A DNA stretch of 64,000 nucleotides, taken from positions 496,001 through 560,000 of the forward strand of contig NZ_LFBU01000001.1 in NCBI RefSeq assembly GCF_001045555.1. Reading direction: 5' to 3'. The position numbers and the translations under genes are program-made. This document shows, piece after piece, positions 17,563-24,924 of the stretch; position 1 is the first letter of the stretch; the number at the start of each line of letters is the position of its first letter. The stretch comes from Marinobacter subterrani (lineage in GTDB: Bacteria; Pseudomonadota; Gammaproteobacteria; Pseudomonadales; Oleiphilaceae). The notes beneath the pieces are model-generated. The model made no database searches. It saw nothing but the letters and a program-made list of their open reading frames with translations, and had not been told where the DNA came from.

Positions 17563-19776
17563 TTAAAAGCGGACACCTGCCTCGATGAAAAACTGGTTCT
17601 GATCTCTGATGTTGTTGTCAGCGCTGAGATCAGGCTCCTCATCCAGATAGTGCTGCATCGTAAACGCGATCTCCGCGGTGTACCTCGGGAGGAAGATCTG
17701 CCTGGCCAACCGCAGATCCAGCCTCTCGAACTGGGAACGGCGAAATTCGTCGGCCCAGTAAAAAGCTGCCGCCCCCTGAAATCCTGCCGACAGGTCCTGT
17801 ATCAGGGCCAGACTTCCGGAGTGTTGCACCGAGAGCCGACCAAGAAGGTCAACATTATACTGTTTTTCACGGTTGTTGATGTTGCCGGCGTCGTCGTAAA
17901 TCTGGGGGCCATTGTACCAGCTATCCTGGTCGAGATAGGCGTAGGTTGTACGAAGGGTTGTTCCCGGGTACTCCATCGATGCCTCAATCTCAAAGCCTTG
18001 CTGATTCATGTCAACATTGTTGTCAATCGTCCAGTCATCGAACTGTATGACACCACTGATCATGTTGCGCAGTTCATCCCTGAACGCACGGACTTCGAGA
18101 GAGAACAACGCAGCGCCCGCGGGAAACAGGCCGAAGTAACTGATTTCTCTAGAGACGATCCGCTCTTCTTCCAGTTCCCTGCCGAGCGTGACCAGTGACG
18201 GGTTATCCCACACAGCCGTATTGTTGACCCTGTAGCCTTCCAGATCTGCGTATTGCGCTGGTTCGACGTTCCGGAGGGTAAAACCATAGTCCGGGCTCTG
18301 TTCGAAACCGTCAGGGGTACGTACGGCTTCTGAATAGATAAACCGCAGCGAGTGCTTTTCGTTGAGTATGAAGTTGGCCGCGACCCTGGGTGAGAAATAG
18401 GTGTGCTGGGTGGTGGTGGTCCGCTCCCAGTTTCCGCCACCATTCAGCGTAAGCCACGCTACGGGCGTGTATTCCAGATTGCCAAATACCCTGGACTGAT
18501 AGTTCATGCCTCGCCCATTGAAATAAGTCTCTGACCGGTAGGTGTCTTCCCGATAACCGGCGCCGGTCACCAACTTCAGATCCTTGTTGAAGATCAGGGT
18601 ATCCTGCAGCTCTAATTCCAGCCGGGAGTCCTCCGAATCGGCATTTATATCCGCCGTCATTGGGGTGCCCGTGGCGCCACTCCCGGGAAAACAGATGTCC
18701 CGATTCTGTCTCCAGAACAGGAGGGTGCCATTGCGCAGGCATTCTACCGCAGACGCTGGAACACTGATGGGCCAGCGCTGGCGCCGGTCAAAGTTTTCGA
18801 AACTAATCTGCAGGTGGTAAAAATGCCGGTCAGATTCCGAAAAATTCAGGCGGGTCTGCAGGTAATAATCCCGCACATCGATATCCGGATTCCCGATCGC
18901 CCCCAGTTCGCCGTTCTTGTCGAAATCTTCCTTATTCACGCCATCAACGACACCCCCGCGGATCTCGGCATTGAACGCGGGGCTCAGAGTCAGCCGGGAA
19001 TCATAAGTGAATACGTTGATATCGTGGCCATCATTGAAGGGGACTTTGGCGTCATCGTCGTCGTACCGGTAATCGAAACCACCGAACTGCCGCTTCTCAA
19101 ACGCCAGGCGCCAGTCATACTCATTGCCAGCGTCACCAACTGAGGCAAATGTCCGGATGTACTTACGTGACCCCCGAACCGCCCGGAGTTCCGCGCCGGC
19201 AGTGTCTGCCGGGTCTCTGGTAATGATGTTGATGGTGCCCAGGAAGGCGTTGATGCCATAGGCGGCGGCGTTCGGGCCGCGGCTGACCTCGATGCGCTCG
19301 ATCAGCTCGAGCGGTACCGGCATGGTTTGCCAGTCCATGTCCGAGAGCGTTGCGCGGTGCGCCGTGCGCCCGTCTACGAGCACCTGCATTCTGCGCTGTT
19401 CGTAGTGAACCGTGCCGTGGTAGGTGGTTACCGGGGTGGCGCTGCCGACCTGTGCGACCACCATGCCAGGAACGAGTCTGAATACCTCGACAAGACTCAT
19501 GATTCCCAGATCGCGAATCATGTCGCCTTCGATGACGGTTGTGGACCCGGGAACCCGGGTTTTCGGCTGTCGCAGACGGGTTGTCGTCAGTACCTCGGGC
19601 AGCGCATCGCTGAAGCCGTAATATCCGCCCTCGGTCTTTCCACCCGCTGCCTGTGCCGGCGATGCGGCAATCGCAAGGCCTGCGGCAAGGCCGAGAATGA
19701 AGGGGGACAGAGTAAAAGGCTCTGAAAGCGTGGAGGTGTGGGGGTTCTTGCAGCGTCGGTCGGTCGTAAAGCCCAT
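17563..19776 (-). CDS. TonB-dependent outer-membrane receptor
   Basis: A protein of about 737 residues with an export signal (LSPFILGLAAGLAIAASPAQA). The plug domain begins near ALPEVLTTTRLRQPK, which may serve as the TonB box, and includes DLGIMSLVEVFRLVPGMVV and SRGPNAAAYGINAFLGTINIITRDP. A long beta-barrel region ends in FIEAGVRF with the terminal Phe required for outer-membrane insertion. The plug is of the colicin-I/vitamin-B12 receptor type, but no motif fixes the substrate. The ATG at 19776 is my choice; a TTG at 19800 is possible, and neither has a strong ribosome-binding site. It lies 34 nt upstream of the binding-protein gene, giving the order receptor, binding protein, hybrid kinase. 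Confidence 0.88.
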   Translation of the reverse strand: MGFTTDRRCKNPHTSTLSEPFTLSPFILGLAAGLAIAASPAQAAGGKTEGGYYGFSDALPEVLTTTRLRQPKTRVPGSTTVIEGDMIRDLGIMSLVEVFRLVPGMVVAQVGSATPVTTYHGTVHYEQRRMQVLVDGRTAHRATLSDMDWQTMPVPLELIERIEVSRGPNAAAYGINAFLGTINIITRDPADTAGAELRAVRGSRKYIRTFASVGDAGNEYDWRLAFEKRQFGGFDYRYDDDDAKVPFNDGHDINVFTYDSRLTLSPAFNAEIRGGVVDGVNKEDFDKNGELGAIGNPDIDVRDYYLQTRLNFSESDRHFYHLQISFENFDRRQRWPISVPASAVECLRNGTLLFWRQNRDICFPGSGATGTPMTADINADSEDSRLELELQDTLIFNKDLKLVTGAGYREDTYRSETYFNGRGMNYQSRVFGNLEYTPVAWLTLNGGGNWERTTTTQHTYFSPRVAANFILNEKHSLRFIYSEAVRTPDGFEQSPDYGFTLRNVEPAQYADLEGYRVNNTAVWDNPSLVTLGRELEEERIVSREISYFGLFPAGAALFSLEVRAFRDELRNMISGVIQFDDWTIDNNVDMNQQGFEIEASMEYPGTTLRTTYAYLDQDSWYNGPQIYDDAGNINNREKQYNVDLLGRLSVQHSGSLALIQDLSAGFQGAAAFYWADEFRRSQFERLDLRLARQIFLPRYTAEIAFTMQHYLDEEPDLSADNNIRDQNQFFIEAGVRF

Positions 19777-19907
19777 GGTTGTCGTTCTATAATCTGCCAA
19801 GGAAAAGGTTGGTAAAGTTTTTTTATTGTTAGTGCCTATCGTAAGCGACTACAGAAAGTTTGTCTTTCTAAAATGTAATGAATGTCAGGCCTGGGAGTTA
19901 CAGCGGT

Positions 19908-20567
19908 ATGAATTGTTGGGAAATCCTTGGAATTGAGCCCACCGGCGATCGCCGCAGGATTCAGGATGCGTACGAGCAGCAGCTAAAATTTGCCTCTGCA
20001 GACGAGGCCCGGCGCCTCGAACAGGCATTCCGGGACGCGGTGGGTGAAGCACCGGCGCCGGCGCTGACGCGGGAGGAGCCGTTAGCCTCCCTGCAGGCCG
20101 AGGATAACGAGCCCCGGGACAACGCAAGCGAACGCCCCCTGGATGGCAACGATGGCCAGGTGGTCCGGGAAGTTGTTATCCAGGTCAAGGCACTGCTGAA
20201 CGATCCTGTCCGCAGCAAGGACGTGGGTATCTGGAAGGCGATCCTGAATGAACCGCCGGCCGACCAGGCGCCTCTTCGGCAAGAGATCGGCCGGCAGCTT
20301 GAACCACAACTGCGCCCGATGGCAGAAAACGGCACATTTCCGGCCCCGGTGGCCCAGTTTCTTGGCGACTGGTTTAACTGGTTCGGCGTTGAGCAGGTTC
20401 AGGAGCTGCCGGATGAGCACGGTTATCCGGATTCGGATCGGGATGCGGCAGAAGCTCAGGAGGAGTTGCCACCGCAAATGGTCAATTTCTGGCCAGCGAT
20501 CATTGGCTGGATTGTGGGCCTGGCCATCCTTGCCACCCTGTTTGGCGGAATGGGCGGCGGCGGTTAG
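19908..20567 (+). CDS. J-domain-like membrane-anchored protein
   Basis: A 219-residue protein. The N terminus, MNCWEILGIEPTGDRRRIQDAYEQQLK, looks like helices I and II of a DnaJ J-domain. The region that should contain the HPD tripeptide is shortened and has no HPD, so it probably cannot stimulate DnaK. A charged, Glu/Ala-rich linker follows, then a domain (about 85-165) of unknown type. The C-terminal membrane helix is at about 190-212 (FWPAIIGWIVGLAILATLF), followed by GGMGGGG. GGGAG upstream supports the ATG at 19908 over the in-frame ATG at 19878. It is divergent from the TonB receptor and its function is unknown. Confidence 0.6.
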   Translation: MNCWEILGIEPTGDRRRIQDAYEQQLKFASADEARRLEQAFRDAVGEAPAPALTREEPLASLQAEDNEPRDNASERPLDGNDGQVVREVVIQVKALLNDPVRSKDVGIWKAILNEPPADQAPLRQEIGRQLEPQLRPMAENGTFPAPVAQFLGDWFNWFGVEQVQELPDEHGYPDSDRDAAEAQEELPPQMVNFWPAIIGWIVGLAILATLFGGMGGGG

Positions 20568-20581
20568 AGCCGCCGCTCAGG

Positions 20582-21577
20582 TCACTGCTTTTTCTCTGAA
20601 TTGGCCTGCTCAATTTTCTCCCGGTATTTCTGCGCAAGGATGGCCCCGACAATCACCTGGATCTGGTTGTAACACATGATCGGCAAAACGATCATGCCAA
20701 AGCCCGGGTGCCCGGAGAACAGTACCTTCGCCATTGGCAATCCCGAGGCCAGGCTCTTCTTGGAGCCGCAGAAAACCACGGCTGCCTCATCCTCAAGGCT
20801 GAAACCAAACCGGCGCACCAGAAGCCTCGCAAACACCATGAACAACAATAACAGGCCCAGACATAGTGCGATGGCGAACAGGATCGCCTGCAGCGGCAGT
20901 TTCTGCCAGAGGCCGCTTTCCACCGAGAAAGAAAACGCCGAATAGACAATCAGCCAGATCACACACTTGTCGTAACGCGCCATCAGGCTTTCATTGCGCG
21001 CCAGATAACCGCCCAGCCAGGGCCGCATGGCATGGCCAACCGCAAACGGCAGCAGCAGCTGAAGGACGATGTCTTTCAACGCCTCGGCAATTGAAAAATC
21101 CCCGCCTCCGGACGTACTCACGACCAGCAGGAGCAGAAATGGCGTCAGCATCATGCCGAACACATTGGATGCGGCGGCGCTGCAGATGGCTGCCGGGACG
21201 TTACCCCGGGCCATGGCGGTGTATGCGATAGACGACGACACCGCCGAAGGCAGTACGCCCAGGTAAAGGAAGCCCAGGCCCAGATCCTCCGGCATCCAGG
21301 AGGGTATGATCCCGCTGAGTGCGTTGATCGGCAGCACCACGAGGGGAAAGAACACAAACGTCAGCGAGGTAATCAGGATGTGCAGTCGCCAGTGGGTGGC
21401 TCCGGCGATGATCTGCTCACGGGACAATGCCGCCCCATGGAAGAAGAAGAGCAGGGCGACCGCGATGGTACCGGCGGTTGCCAGAATATCGCCGGCCTGG
21501 CCGGTAGCGGGAACGAATGTCGCCAGTACGATGGCGCCGAGCAGGAGCAGGGTGAAGGTGTCAATCCGGAAGTTCAT
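20582..21577 (-). CDS. SBF-like (bile acid:sodium symporter family) transporter
   Basis: A 331-residue polytopic membrane protein with about nine to ten hydrophobic segments. Typical family stretches are FFFHGAALSREQIIAGATHWRLH near the N terminus and CGSKKSLASGLPMAKVLF near the C terminus, as in the YfeH/SBF-like CPA group. The family exchanges or co-transports organic anions with sodium; the substrate here is unknown. The start follows the stop of the GntR regulator gene by 3 nt, so the regulator and transporter form an operon and the regulator probably responds to the transported compound or a related metabolite. Confidence 0.82.
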   Translation of the reverse strand: MNFRIDTFTLLLLGAIVLATFVPATGQAGDILATAGTIAVALLFFFHGAALSREQIIAGATHWRLHILITSLTFVFFPLVVLPINALSGIIPSWMPEDLGLGFLYLGVLPSAVSSSIAYTAMARGNVPAAICSAAASNVFGMMLTPFLLLLVVSTSGGGDFSIAEALKDIVLQLLLPFAVGHAMRPWLGGYLARNESLMARYDKCVIWLIVYSAFSFSVESGLWQKLPLQAILFAIALCLGLLLLFMVFARLLVRRFGFSLEDEAAVVFCGSKKSLASGLPMAKVLFSGHPGFGMIVLPIMCYNQIQVIVGAILAQKYREKIEQANSEKKQ

Positions 21578-21580
21578 GGC

Positions 21581-22258
21581 TCAGGACTCCTGACTCTTGA
21601 GCGCCTGAAGGCTGGGTCTGAGCAGCGCCCTGGCGAGGTTTTCCGATTTGTTTTCGTCCTGCCGGCGAACAGCGGCAAGGAGAAGCTCGTGGTCTTCCTG
21701 GGACGGCTCGGGCAGGTCGGTATTGGTTTCGGTCTGTTCAATGGTCTGGCTGACGGCATGGGAGAAATAGTCATACAGCTCAACCAGCGCCGGGTTATGG
21801 GAGGCGGCCACCAGGGCATGGTGGAAAGCTTCGTCGTGGCGGATGCGGCCTGGCAGATCGTCGCCGGCTCTGGCCCGGGCGTCGAGGGCGCTGGTCATCT
21901 TCCGCAGGTCCTGGTCTGTGCGTCTGGCGGCGGCCAGTTTGGCCGCTTCGGTTTCCAGCATGATGCGCACTTCCAACTGGTCCGCCAATTGGGTGCGGGC
22001 GATCCTGCGCAGGGTTTCACCAGCGTCACGGGTGGCGCGCACATAGGTACCGTCGCCCTGGCGGGTCTCCAGCATTCCGACATGAACCAGCACCCGAACC
22101 GCCTCCCGGACCGTGTTCCGGCTTACGCCGAGGGAGTCGGACAGCTCCGATTCCACCGGCAGACGGTCGCCGACCGACCAGTCGCCGCTTTCAATGGCAC
22201 TTCTCAAGCTCTCGATAGCGGTTTCGACCAGCGAGCCTTTCCGGATACGTTCCAGCAT
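21581..22258 (-). CDS. FadR-subfamily GntR transcriptional regulator (FCD domain)
   Basis: A 225-residue cytoplasmic regulator. The N-terminal winged helix (about 10-75) contains the recognition helix region SLGVSRNTVREAVRVLV and the wing TRQGDGTYV. The C-terminal all-helical FCD domain (about 90-215) has RHDEAFHHALVAASHNPALVELYDY, whose Asp and His residues are those that usually bind a metal and a carboxylate ligand. It is in an operon with the SBF-like transporter downstream. An imperfect inverted repeat just upstream of the start could be its autoregulatory operator. Confidence 0.9.
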   Translation of the reverse strand: MLERIRKGSLVETAIESLRSAIESGDWSVGDRLPVESELSDSLGVSRNTVREAVRVLVHVGMLETRQGDGTYVRATRDAGETLRRIARTQLADQLEVRIMLETEAAKLAAARRTDQDLRKMTSALDARARAGDDLPGRIRHDEAFHHALVAASHNPALVELYDYFSHAVSQTIEQTETNTDLPEPSQEDHELLLAAVRRQDENKSENLARALLRPSLQALKSQES

Positions 22259-22279
22259 GTGTTTATCATCCCTCCATAT

Positions 22280-22311
22280 GATGAACCAATCATCCTATGA
22301 ATTTGGTCATC
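22280..22311. promoter_or_regulatory. Possible GntR operator upstream of its own gene
   Basis: GATGAACCAA (22280-22289) and TTGGTCATC (22303-22311) form an inverted repeat with one extra base in the left arm, 21 nt upstream of the GntR start. FadR-subfamily regulators often bind TGGT-N-ACCA-like palindromes, and an autoregulatory site fits. This is inference from position and symmetry only. Confidence 0.3.
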
Positions 22312-22335
22312 TTTCAAGCGCTGGAAAATGTGGCC

Positions 22336-23826
22336 TCAAAGAGCGGTCGTCGAGGGTTGACTGAAGTGATAGTCCGCAGTATCGACCCGACGGGTCGCGA
22401 ACCGGTAGGTGAAGGAAAATCCCGGCCAGTTAATGGTATTCCGGCCATTGGCATCGAGATACCAGGAACTGCAGCCGGAGTTCCAGACAGTGTCCTTGAG
22501 GCGCTGCTGGACGACCCGGCCAAACCGGTCCTGTCGGTCCTGGCGAACGTCCATGGCGGAGCCGGGGTATTTTTCCAGTGTTTCAACGCATCCCAGAACA
22601 TAGCGGAACTGCGATTCCAGCATGTACAGAATCGAGTTGTGAGCCAGATTGGTATTCGGGCCATAGAGCATGAACAGGTTGGGGAAGCCGCTGACAGTAA
22701 TGCCTTTGAACGCCGCGGCGCCGTTCTGCCAGGCCTCGTTCAGCGTTTTTCCACTGCGGCCGGTAATCCGGATCGGGGAGAGAAAATCAGAGGCGCGGAA
22801 ACCGGTTCCGCAAATGATGGCATCGACCGGGTGGTGCTGGCCGCCCCGGGTCACCACGCCGTATTCCTCAATATGGTCAATGGGATCGGTTATCAGATTT
22901 ACATTGGGCCGGTTAATGGCCGGATACCAGTCGTTGGAAATCAGGATGCGCTTACAGCCGATTTTGTAGTCGGGGATGATGTGTTTCAGCTTCGCCGGAT
23001 CGGTAACCCATCTACCGGCTTCGCATTTGGCCTGGTTCGCGTAGATCCCAAGCAACCCACTGAACCGGGTGAATGCCAGGGCCCGGCTCTCGTTCTTCCA
23101 GTAGATAAGGTAGCGGTACAAGCGGTCCCAGGCCGGAACCTTCCGGAACGCCGCCTGCTCCCAGGCCGTGAAGGGGCGGTCCGGCTTGGGCAGGACCCAG
23201 GCGGCAGAGCGTTGGAACAGATCCAGTTGTTTCACTTTCGGGGCAATTTCCGGCACGAACTGGATGGCGCTGGCTCCGGTGCCAATCACCGCCACGTGCT
23301 TGCCAGCCAGGTCGTAATCGTGATCCCAGCGGGCGGAATGGAACAGTTTCCCCTGGAATCGATCCAGGCCTTCAAGTTTCGGCCAGGCCGGTTGATTGAG
23401 CTGGCCGGTCGCGGTAATCAGCACACTGGCGGTCAGTTGCTCGCCGCTTGTCAGGGTGACTATCCATTGGTTGTTGCGCTCGTCGAAGCTGGCTTCCTTA
23501 ACCTCTGCATTGCATCGGATGTGCTCGCCGAGCTGGTATTTCTCCAAGCAATGGTCCATGTACCCGAGTATTTCCGGCTGCAGTCCGAACTTCCGGGACC
23601 AGTCGTGCCTGGGCTCGAACGAATAGGAGTAGAAGTGCGATTGCACGTCACAGGCTGCGCCGGGATAGGTATTATCGCGCCAGGTGCCGCCCACCCGGTG
23701 GGCCTTTTCCAGCATGGTCAGATTGGTAAAGCCCGCCTGTTTCAGTGTGATGGCCATGCCCAGGCCACCGAAACCGGTGCCGATTATCAGAATGGACGGG
23801 CGTTTACGGCTGCTGTTCTGGGTCAT
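22336..23826 (-). CDS. Flavin-containing monooxygenase, Baeyer-Villiger type
   Basis: A 496-residue class B flavoprotein monooxygenase. The FAD-binding GTGFGGLG lies at residues 16-23, followed by RVGGTWRDNTYPGAACD. The Baeyer-Villiger fingerprint FxGxxxHxxxWD is exact: FQGKLFHSARWD at 157-168. The NADPH-binding fold GTGASAIQ follows at about 182-189. These enzymes insert one oxygen atom next to a ketone to give an ester or lactone; the substrate cannot be predicted. The gene lies 86 nt downstream of the LysR regulator on the same strand, and could be read with it or from its own promoter. Confidence 0.88.
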   Translation of the reverse strand: MTQNSSRKRPSILIIGTGFGGLGMAITLKQAGFTNLTMLEKAHRVGGTWRDNTYPGAACDVQSHFYSYSFEPRHDWSRKFGLQPEILGYMDHCLEKYQLGEHIRCNAEVKEASFDERNNQWIVTLTSGEQLTASVLITATGQLNQPAWPKLEGLDRFQGKLFHSARWDHDYDLAGKHVAVIGTGASAIQFVPEIAPKVKQLDLFQRSAAWVLPKPDRPFTAWEQAAFRKVPAWDRLYRYLIYWKNESRALAFTRFSGLLGIYANQAKCEAGRWVTDPAKLKHIIPDYKIGCKRILISNDWYPAINRPNVNLITDPIDHIEEYGVVTRGGQHHPVDAIICGTGFRASDFLSPIRITGRSGKTLNEAWQNGAAAFKGITVSGFPNLFMLYGPNTNLAHNSILYMLESQFRYVLGCVETLEKYPGSAMDVRQDRQDRFGRVVQQRLKDTVWNSGCSSWYLDANGRNTINWPGFSFTYRFATRRVDTADYHFSQPSTTAL

Positions 23827-23912
23827 GATCGGTTGTCCGGCGTTATTTTTGTCTTTCGGATCAGTATACGGGTGTCACCTTGCCGGATGGATGACTTTAT
23901 TCGCCACAGTTG

Positions 23913-24830
23913 CTAGCCAGAATGACCAACCGGTGCCCGGGTCAGAAAATTATCTGACGATTGCGACAGCAGTTCGCGCAGGGCCGGAGTCTCGAACTGG
24001 CGCCGGATGCTGATCGCGTAGAATTCCTCAAACACGCCGGGCAGGGCGCCGTAATCCGCCAGAGCGCCGGCTTTCAGCTCATCGCGAACAACCACCGGTG
24101 GCATGATGGCAAAATGCCCGGTGTCCCGGGTCAGCAGACGCATCATGGCCATGTCATCGACTTCCGCAGCGATGTTCGGGCGCAGCCGGTGGTACTCGCA
24201 GAGCTGGTCAAACGCCTGGCGTATGTTGTTGTCTGGCCCCGGAACAATGAGGCTCCGGCCCCGGAGCACTTCGGCGAAATTTCCGTGAGCGACGGTCCCC
24301 GGTGGCCCGATGATGCTCACAGGCTGCCTGGCAATCAGACGGGAACGCCAGGGATTCTGCTCATCGCCCTGGACCGACTGGTTGGCCAGGATCAGGTCCA
24401 GGCGGTGCGCCGAGAGGCGGCGCAGCAACTCATCGATATGGCTGCTCTGCAGGCTCAGTTCCAGATCTTCGCGGTTGAGCAATGGCTGAATGAAACCTTC
24501 CTGGAAATTCCGGGACAGAGTCGCGACCGCGCCAATCCTCAGGATTTCCCGGTTTGGCTGAGCGCCAGACGCAAACAGTGCCGTCAGTTCCTCGCCCTGC
24601 CTGAAAATTTCCTCTGCGTAGGAAAATGCCATTCGTCCGGCTTCGGACAGCTTCAGCCGCCGCCCCTCCCGGATAAACAGGTCGTGGCCCAGGCTTTCCT
24701 CCAGCTTCCGTATCTGACCGGAAAGGGCGGATTGGGAAATATGCAGCGACTCGGCAGCGCGGGTCAGATGGCCGGTACGGGCCACTTTCCAGAAGTAATA
24801 AAGATGATGGTAGTTGAGCTTCATGGTCAT
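23913..24830 (-). CDS. LysR-family regulator (NhaR-like), divergent from dabB
   Basis: A 305-residue LysR regulator. The winged helix-turn-helix is at the N terminus (LNYHHLYYFWKVARTGHLTRAAESLHISQSALSGQIRKLEES, shown here only as a region of about residues 5-46), with the HLYYFW start typical of NhaR-like members. The effector-binding domain covers about 90-295. The gene is divergent from dabB, with 94 nt between the two starts, the usual layout for a LysR regulator and its target. It is therefore a good candidate to control bicarbonate uptake, perhaps in response to inorganic carbon or sodium. ATG at 24830 or 24824 are both possible; GAGA lies just upstream. Confidence 0.88.
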   Translation of the reverse strand: MTMKLNYHHLYYFWKVARTGHLTRAAESLHISQSALSGQIRKLEESLGHDLFIREGRRLKLSEAGRMAFSYAEEIFRQGEELTALFASGAQPNREILRIGAVATLSRNFQEGFIQPLLNREDLELSLQSSHIDELLRRLSAHRLDLILANQSVQGDEQNPWRSRLIARQPVSIIGPPGTVAHGNFAEVLRGRSLIVPGPDNNIRQAFDQLCEYHRLRPNIAAEVDDMAMMRLLTRDTGHFAIMPPVVVRDELKAGALADYGALPGVFEEFYAISIRRQFETPALRELLSQSSDNFLTRAPVGHSG

Positions 24831-24851
24831 TCGTTCTCTAAAAAAGAATGA
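24827..24851. promoter_or_regulatory. Inverted repeat between the LysR gene and dabB
   Basis: TCATTC (24827-24832) and GAATGA (24846-24851) form an inverted repeat covering the translation start of the LysR gene, with an A/T-rich centre. LysR proteins bind imperfect dyads in divergent intergenic regions, so this is a candidate autoregulatory site. An AT-rich stretch with TATAAA at 24861-24866 could include the dabB -10 element. Confidence 0.3.
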
Positions 24852-24924
24852 TCCGATCAGTATAAACTATTTTTTAAATGGGACGAATCGCGGCAAAGTA
24901 CGCGCAAACAGGAGGTTTGAAGAT

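Noticed and set aside
16539..17642. Extended start of the periplasmic binding protein at 17642
   Set aside because: It would begin inside the TonB receptor gene and place the signal peptide internally; the ATG at 17528 has a good ribosome-binding site and a proper signal peptide.
22297..23916. A 539-codon open frame on the plus strand
   Set aside because: It lies antisense to the Baeyer-Villiger monooxygenase, has no recognisable motif and is explained by high GC third-position bias.
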